Assembly: GCF_041956535.1 (NCBI RefSeq)
Contig: NW_027192192.1
Span: forward strand, 333,247 to 397,246
Source: Calcarisporiella thermophila CBS 279.70
Taxonomy: Eukaryota > Calcarisporiellomycota
Direction: 5' to 3'
Length of the DNA stretch: 64,000 nucleotides
A program made the translations under genes and the position numbers. The notes under the pieces were generated by a model. The model saw nothing but the letters and a program-made list of their open reading frames with translations, ran no database searches and was not told the DNA's origin. Of this stretch, positions 57,751-64,000 are shown piece by piece. The stretch's first letter is position 1. Every line of letters begins with the position of its first letter.

Positions 57751-59734
57751 ATGAGCAAAGGTATAACATGATAAATGGTCTTTAACATGCCGTTATATTC
57801 ATTCTTCGATGACCTTTTAGAAACAAAGCAAGCGCCGAAACATTTAATGAATGACCCCAACACGGTATTTATAGACGTTATTTGTGGTCATTATCTTCGT
57901 TATCACGCTCTAATTCTCTCTCTTCATTTTACAGATCGTGGTTGAATCCCTCCGGGGTCTCTGTTATTCGAACGCGCATCTTCGCCTCCTTGAAAAAGAA
58001 AAAGGTAGAATGTTCTACAATATTTCGTTTTATTCGTAAAATTATTTTAAAAGACTTAAAATACCGCTAGTGATTTATCGCGCCGATCTGGAGAATATCA
58101 TTGAAAACCAAGTAACTATTGTATGTGGTGGAGGAGCTGGGCATGAACCTTCGCATGCTGGCCTTGTTGGCCCTGGTCTTCTATCTGCTGCTGTCTCAGG
58201 ACAAGTATTTGCTAGCCCTTCTACAAAACAAATCAATGCTGCACTCCGAAAGTGTCGTTCACCGCATGGGACACTACTGGTTGTGAAGAATTACACAGGA
58301 GATAGGTTACATTTTGGGCTGGCGGCAGAGCGTGCTCGTGCTGAAGGTGCTCGAGTGGAAACTGTTGTAGTTGCTGAAGACGTGGCCGTTGGAAGGGAAA
58401 AGGGGGGGCTGGTTGGAAGAAGAGGTTTGGCAGGAACCGTGCTGGTGCATAAAGTGGCCGGTGCGTTGGCTTCACGGGGAGCAGCGTTAGAGGAGGTGCA
58501 CAGAATTGCAAAATGGGTAGCAGAAAACATCGCAACCATGGGTGTGGCTCTTGAAAAATGCCACGTTCCCGGAAGTTCGACTGAAGAAAAGCTGGGTGCT
58601 GGGAATATTGAATTAGGGATGGGCATTCATGGAGAACCTGGGATGCTTACCACGAAGCTTATTCCTATTCGCGATCTGGCGCGCCGGATGCTTGATACCA
58701 TCCTTTCAACTGACCCGGACCGAAATTTCTTACCAATGCAACGTGGTGAGGAGTGTTGTTTGCTGGTGAATAATTTAGGTGGAACGAGCAATCTTGAATT
58801 GGGGGTCGCGGTGAAGGAAGCAGTAGAGTATCTGAACGAACTTGGCATGGCACCACTTCGAGTATTCTCAGGAACCTATATGACCTCTCTCGGTATGCCC
58901 GGGGTATCCTTCACGCTTCTACGCCTGCCACGTGAGAGCAATCCTGATAAGAACCTTGTCTTGTCGTTGTTGGATGACCCTGCAGCCGCTCCCGGATGGA
59001 TAAATCCCGTGACGTTCCCCTCAGTCAAGGGTGCAGGAGCTGATTGGCAAGGCAAAGAGGAATTGGCAGGAGCTTCAAACAATACCTTTAATTCGGTGCC
59101 AGTGGACCCAGAGCTTTTCTCTGCTGCTCTACGCAGTGGATGTACTTCCCTCATTGATGCCGAGCCCGAGATAACACGATATGATTCTGTTGCTGGTGAT
59201 GGCGATTGTGGAATTACACTGCGGAATGGCGCAAAAGTAGTTTTGGACGCACTGGACTCGGGAAAACTTCCTATAACAGATGCTGCAGGAACTTTGATGT
59301 TTATCTCTGATTTGTTGGAAGAGAGTATGGGTGGAACTTCTGGAGCCCTCTATTGCATTTTCCTAAATTCACTGGCGTCGAATTTGCGAAACTTTTCATC
59401 GGATGCGAATGATACTAAGAGAGTAGATAATGAGGTATGGACTAAGGCGATCAAAGGTGCGCTTGATGGGCTGGGTGCCTATACACCTGCACGCAAAGGG
59501 GACCGAACGCTCATGGATGCCTTGATACCATTTGTTGAGGCACTTCAGGAAGGGGGGCTGGAGCGTGCCGTACTAGCTGCCGAGTCCGGAGCGAAAGCGA
59601 CGCAGAAAATGTCGGCCCGTTTTGGAAGAGCGAGCTACGTGGGGGAAGGGCGCGAGAATGCCGTCCCTGATGCAGGAGCATGTGGAGTTGCGTGTCTGCT
59701 GCGCGGAATATCTCGTACACTTTCTAATCAATAA
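57751..59734 (+). CDS. DAK1: Dihydroxyacetone kinase
   Basis: Four exons: 57751-57760, 57821-57864, 57935-58004, 58071-59734; 595 residues (yeast Dak1 584). The N-terminal DhaK domain has VCGGGAGHEPSHAGLVGPG (with the covalent substrate His nearby), FASPSTKQI, VVKNYTGDRLHFGLAAERAR, and VAVGREKGGLVGRRGLAGTV. The C-terminal DhaL domain has VAGDGDCGITL (Mg-ADP site), EESMGGTSGALY, and FGRASYVGEGR. It phosphorylates dihydroxyacetone with ATP, linking glycerol or methanol metabolism to glycolysis and detoxifying dihydroxyacetone. The 10-bp first exon is preferred over an alternative start at 57788 because it gives a cleaner N-terminus. Confidence 0.95.
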
Positions 59735-59884
59735 TTTATTTTGTTAGTTTAGAGTCACTATCATTGATGGTAATAAAAAAATCAATATTCGGCATTTTTT
59801 GGAAAACAGTGAAAAACTATCTATCGTAGGCCCAAACCAACCAAGGTGCAACTTAAACAAGATACAGTACAGCTACATACTTGT

Positions 59885-61459
59885 CTATTTGGACGAGGCC
59901 ATTCGTGAGAAGTTAAATGAGAGCTTGTCAAAAGCCTTGTTTGACAAACTACTTCGGGTGTCCCCTGGTTTCAGTCTCTTCAGCAAACCAGAATGAGCTG
60001 CTATTTCTACCTGCGGGTGTATCACAGGTGAAGAGTCATGGGAAACGACAGTAGACAACTTGGAAGGGGTGGATTCAAAATCTGAGTTCTGGGGATATTT
60101 CGAATTAGTTCGGCTTCTTTGATCCATTGCTCTTGATGAAAGATTATAAGAATCCTGGGTTGAGGCGCATTTCATCTGATATTCATCCAAACAACGCATG
60201 ATCGTGGCTATCCACTGCTTTCTAGCTGTTACTGACTTACATTGGAAGTAGTGAATCTTGTTGGCAGGCCCTCTTGTCTTGATATGAAAATTGTGCATAT
60301 TCATATCCTCTACTCCAATTTTGCAACCGCGTAAATCGATATGCAAACTTGAATTGATATCGCAAGGTGATTTCATATAGTAGAAATCTATTCCACGGAG
60401 AACACACCAGCGTTGGTTCCACACCTTGTAGTGATCACCCTGCTTGTGCAGCCAGCCCTGATGTTCTATGAAGAGTGATGTAAAAGTTTTGCAATTGCGG
60501 GGGGGGTGGGAAGCGATCTTACTAACTCTCCGAAAAAGGGTAGAAAAAGAAGAAAGCTGTGGATGATGCGAACGTGAAGAGTGGTCATTGGTAGGGATCT
60601 TGATACTATTGATGAGAGCGTGTTTTGATTGCTTTTGTACGTTTACTATGGATTGATCTTTGCAGTCCGTCCATTTATTCAAAACATTTTTCTGGGGCCA
60701 TGCATCAGTCAGCCCTACTCTCTCGGCCCTTTCTGTTTGAGATTTAAAAACCTCCCTGTCTGAGGATGAAGTTAAAACTACTGCTGGAAGGAGTGGCTGC
60801 CTTGGATTATCAATAACTGCTGCTGATATACTTGTAGCTGCTCTTAACATAGACGATGAGTTCGAGTTGTGTGTAGACTCTATTTGCAGAATCCTGACCG
60901 CAGCCATTGTTTTGAAGCGTCTACCATATATGTCGAGGCCCAGTTCTTTAAGTTGTTCCATCGTATGGATAGAGAGTAAGATATCTCCAGTAATTTCGTG
61001 ATATTCAAAGCTGCTCGCCGTGTCGTCTAGGTGCAGATAGCGAAAGAATTTTGAGACCTGATCAATACTCCAACTTTCAACTGATGTGAATTTCAAATCC
61101 TCCCGCTTCAATGTAGCGCGCACTTTTCGGGTTAAGATACTATACATAGCGTTGGTACCTGGATAGCTGCCGTCAATATCTTCAAGGTAGTGTGACCAAT
61201 TTTGGAAACTCCTCGATAATTGAATAGAGCTCGCAATCTTTGGATGGGAATTTAGTCCCGGACATTGCGTAGTCTTTGGCGATTGCAAAAGTGTATGGTT
61301 GGCAGGAAATAGGCCAACATGACCCTGACAAGTTCTTCCATGCCACCATCCGTCTCCGAAATGCTCGTCTCGTTCTAATACTTCAATGATATCACCTTGG
61401 TGAAATGAAATCTCATCAGCATTATCAGCGATGTAGGAATACTGAGCATACACTTTCAT
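59885..61459 (-). CDS. Boi1/Boi2-Pob1-like polarity protein (SH3-SAM-PH)
   Basis: A single exon, 524 residues. An SH3 domain is at residues 1-60 (VYAQYSYIADNADEISFHQG, GWWHGRTCQGHVGLFPANH). A SAM domain is at about 125-195 (WSIDQVSKFFRYLHLDD, MEQLKELGLDIYGRRFK), and a PH domain at about 330-430 (EHQGWLHKQGDHYKVWNQRW). The order SH3-SAM-PH is that of yeast Boi1/2 and fission yeast Pob1. These link Cdc42, formins and the exocyst at growth sites. The gene lies tail to tail with DAK, 150 bp apart. Confidence 0.9.
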   Translation of the reverse strand: MKVYAQYSYIADNADEISFHQGDIIEVLERDEHFGDGWWHGRTCQGHVGLFPANHTLLQSPKTTQCPGLNSHPKIASSIQLSRSFQNWSHYLEDIDGSYPGTNAMYSILTRKVRATLKREDLKFTSVESWSIDQVSKFFRYLHLDDTASSFEYHEITGDILLSIHTMEQLKELGLDIYGRRFKTMAAVRILQIESTHNSNSSSMLRAATSISAAVIDNPRQPLLPAVVLTSSSDREVFKSQTERAERVGLTDAWPQKNVLNKWTDCKDQSIVNVQKQSKHALINSIKIPTNDHSSRSHHPQLSSFSTLFRRVSKIASHPPRNCKTFTSLFIEHQGWLHKQGDHYKVWNQRWCVLRGIDFYYMKSPCDINSSLHIDLRGCKIGVEDMNMHNFHIKTRGPANKIHYFQCKSVTARKQWIATIMRCLDEYQMKCASTQDSYNLSSRAMDQRSRTNSKYPQNSDFESTPSKLSTVVSHDSSPVIHPQVEIAAHSGLLKRLKPGDTRSSLSNKAFDKLSFNFSRMASSK

Positions 61460-62762
61460 AGAGAGATAGTATGATTTTATTGTGGGTGTACTCTTGCATC
61501 AGCACTCAATAGTACTATATAATACGAGACCAAGTGAGTTGGCTTCTCGCTATTTTTTTTTTCGTGTCAATTTTCAATATAGTACAATCAACCCCCAGGC
61601 CATAATTGGCAAGTGTTCGAAACACGCTTTAATCATTTCCTGGTCCCAGCGAATGTTCGTTTAGCTCCCAAATCATTATTGATTTTCTAGATTTCCTAAA
61701 GTTTAAATAAAAGCTTCTCATACTTGCTCGGACTCTCCGCAAAGCTCCTAATATTAATTATGGACCAGAAATACCAGGGGCCGTGCACAAGGCTACAACC
61801 GGGTTGTAGATTTCACATTAAAGACAGCAATTGCTATCAGTCAAAATATGCATCGTTAGATATAATCATACAATAAGGACAATAGAAGAACACATCACCG
61901 AGCGCCCATCCCAGGGGGATGGAGTGGCGTTATGAAAGGACTCCCTTTGTAAACACGATAGTTAAAGCCATTTTTCTACCCCTTCCATGAGAATGGTAAT
62001 AGTGTGGTTACCAAAGGTGGGAAAATTGAAACTCTACGAATAGTGGATGTAAAAAGCCTAGTCTTCAACCTATATTTTGAGGGCATTCATAGTAATGGAG
62101 GCCATTAAGATTGACAGTAGCATATATAATGAAAATGTTGATCTATTGGCATTTCTCAATGGATAGCATATGATTGCCGGGAGAATTAGTAAGTTCCTCT
62201 ACTGTGAGAGACGCGCTTCTCTAATTAGTAGTATCTAGATTGATTGCCCTATATATAAAATTACCTATAAAGACTCCTAGACCTGCCTGATTTGGCTCTT
62301 GATTCCTTGTACCTCTCATGATCACAACCGATTTCTGGTTCTAATATTTTTACTCGACCCTTTACTCTTCAGGAGTAAATTATCGATTTTATTTTTGCGA
62401 TCGAACACTAGACAGACACTGCATCAGGCATAGCGTGCTAAGCAGGTGCACCAATAAGTTCAGTTGATAAAAGATTTTTCTCCAAGCCAACGATGAATGT
62501 CTTATATTGCGCTCCATTGTAAATTGTGTTGAATGTAGTGTTGAGAAAATAGCTTGTGAAAAGAGAAGAGGCATCTATAGGATAGTGCACACTAGTGCAT
62601 AGTGGGATTCGTTCGTGCAGCTTTCGATTTTAATTTTTAACAAGCGATGTTATTGAAAAATATCTTGTTAAAATAAAAAAGAGGGTAGCTTCTATGTCAA
62701 ATGTACCCGGGCAATGCCCCTGATCTAAATTAATGAAAGAGAAAGTGAAAAATTAAAAAAAG
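61460..62762. other. Intergenic, no gene recognised
   Basis: 1.3 kb between the BOI-like promoter and the LINE 3' end. Two small perfect inverted repeats occur, CTACAACC-G-GGTTGTAG near 61793 and CCATCCC-AGG-GGGATGG near 61905. No open frame or RNA gene recognised. Confidence 0.45.
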
Positions 62763-64000
62763 TTTTTTTTTGAGATTAATGGATCTTTATTGAAAAGTAT
62801 TCTTTTAAGTTAATATAGTGACTTGTCAGTCCTCAGAAACAAGAAATACATGTAAGCAATGGTTGAGCGTGTGAATACCATCCTATTTTTCAAGGACGGT
62901 ATTATACAAGAGAGGAAAAGAATATAAACAAAAACAAAAAAAAAGGAAAAATTGGAATGCGGGTGGTATGGTATTCGGCAAGGTCGTATTGGAGCTAAGT
63001 GTTTTGGTTGAAGGATATTTCGTCTCCTTGGACTTGTATCCAACTACCCTTACACCAAAGCTCTTGGAAATCTTCTTTCTTATCCTTTATGGACGCTGAC
63101 CACCATTTGGATCTCACGATTTTTTGCATTTCGTGACCTAGTTGTTCAGCGAGCGCTATTTTGCTTGGTTGGGCGTTATCCATTATTATCGATAATCTTG
63201 ATCGATAGATGATCCAAATTGCTGCCTCATGGACCGTTGACACTACTTCCCGTTGGTAGCCCATGGTTTTGTAGTCTGTTCCAAATAGTCTGTCTTCCTT
63301 GGTTGACTCGTGGGCTCTCACTCCAAGAATGCGGCATACGAAGTTGTCTACCGTTTGCCATAACTGATTTATGGCCGGGCATTCCAGGTAGGCATGGCTA
63401 ATGGTTTCCACTGCGTTGGTTCTGCATCGCTTGCAAATATTAGGTTCTCCTGACCACTTACTAGTGATGATGTTTGTCACCAATCTGTGTTTCAAGAGTC
63501 TCCACCTTAGTGTCCTATGGTTGGGTTCGCTCGGCCGCTTTTTCCAGTACATCCAAGCTACCTCCCAACTGATGGAATCGCTTGAGGTCTCTTTCTATTC
63601 CGGAGTGATATTCTCTCCTTTGCTTGTCTTGTAGAGCCTCCCGATTTTTGTACGGAAGTTCTTGATCTTTGTGCCAGCTAGCACACATTTACCCAGCGGG
63701 AACGTGCATGGTCCTTCAATCTGTGGTATACCCTGTAACAGGGCATCAGCCAGTTGTGGGTTCAGTTGGATCTCTCGTTTCCTCCAGTGCCACTGAAGAA
63801 CTATGTAGCTGTCTCTAAATCGGCTGGAATATTGGTCGGAATTTCTCGCCACGTATTCATGGACTTCTGGTTCTACCATCGGTTTGTATGTATTAGTCCT
63901 TCGGTTGAGTTTAAAGAAGTCACCTAGTTTGACCAGTCCTACACTTTCGCCCTTCGAGTTTAAAGGACATCCACCCATTGTGAGATATGAGTTGTTGTTT
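62763..64000 (-). mobile_element. Non-LTR retrotransposon (LINE), 3' part, continues past window end
   Basis: Read on the minus strand, a reverse-transcriptase-associated C-terminal frame (ends 62995) is followed by ~230 bp of 3' UTR. The UTR contains CAATAAAGATCC and ends in an A-run (T-run 62763-62771). Its 3' tail reappears in the fragment at 2122-2294, showing that the family has moved more than once. Confidence 0.8.
62995..64000 (-). pseudogene. LINE ORF2 C-terminal region with zf-RVT zinc knuckle, interrupted
   Basis: The frame is open from the window edge to 63597, meets one TAG (63597-63595), then continues in the same frame to 62995. The downstream part has WRLLKHRLVTNI and the zinc-binding signature CKRCRTNAVETISHAYLEC, a CxxC...HxxxxC pattern of the zf-RVT domain that follows the polymerase in many fungal and plant LINEs. 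The reverse transcriptase core lies outside the window. A single nonsense codon suggests a young but dead copy, or a sequencing error. Confidence 0.8.

Noticed and set aside
61793-61922. Two small perfect inverted repeats as possible RNA hairpins or terminators
   Set aside because: Arms of only 7-8 bp, no neighbouring gene or conserved context. Expected by chance at this scale.

Overview
The window reads as nuclear DNA of a fungus, most likely an early-diverging (non-Dikarya) one. It is mostly AT-rich. Genes are closely packed on both strands and carry many short GT-AG introns of about 45-190 bp. The gene set is fungal: ERG6, a BOI-type SH3-SAM-PH protein, fungal-type NDUFA1 and a UBP12-like protease. 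It also holds genes that are patchy or lost in many yeasts, including an MTA1-type adenine methyltransferase, mitochondrial ClpX, RAD51D, MOCS3/UBA4 and dynactin p27. Gene models below were spliced by eye. Exon phases were checked so that each spliced frame stays open, but no search was run.

Layout. 1-1167: 3' part of an ELL-like elongation factor. 2.1-2.8 kb: a retroelement nest (LINE fragment, tRNA-derived SINE with 16-bp target duplications) beside tRNA-Leu(CAA). 3.6-9.3 kb: a small KEN-motif protein, a YAR1-like ankyrin protein, RRP43, a PhyH dioxygenase and UBA4/MOCS3. 10.3-16.2 kb: a large DUSP-USP deubiquitinase divergent from ERG6. 16.7-23 kb: RAD51D-like, NDUFA1, CLPX, NOP16. 23.9-27.3 kb: a zinc module, with a ZIP importer preceded by repeated zinc-response-like sites and facing a CDF exporter. 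27.8-35.6 kb: dynein LC8, UTP4, dynactin-6 and a FAR1-type factor, rising into a GC-rich island that ends abruptly near 35.65 kb. 36.4-41.5 kb: an unknown protein, MTA1-like methyltransferase, a GNAT, eIF3f, UBC6. 42.6-48.9 kb: a PX-AGC kinase, a NIMA kinase, a 4EHP-type eIF4E. 49.2-54.5 kb: orphan exons, tRNA-Ile(UAU) with intron, roadblock dynein light chain, a helical-repeat protein, a secreted aspartic protease. 55.2-56.8 kb: a decayed Tc1/mariner element with 156-bp terminal inverted repeats. 57.2-61.5 kb: a tiny retroposed insert, dihydroxyacetone kinase, a BOI/Pob1-like protein. 62.76-64 kb: the 3' end of a non-LTR retrotransposon, running off the window.

Functional links. Several genes serve one theme without forming operons: zinc uptake and efflux (ZIP/CDF); dynein-dynactin (LC8, p27, roadblock); translation and ribosome biogenesis (UTP4, NOP16, RRP43, YAR1-like, eIF3f, eIF4E2). 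The most interesting observations are a young SINE whose tail resembles the tail of the LINE at the other end of the window, an inverted LINE fragment at the same target site, repeated ACCTTATCGGT boxes before the ZIP gene, and the MTA1-type candidate DNA 6mA methyltransferase.
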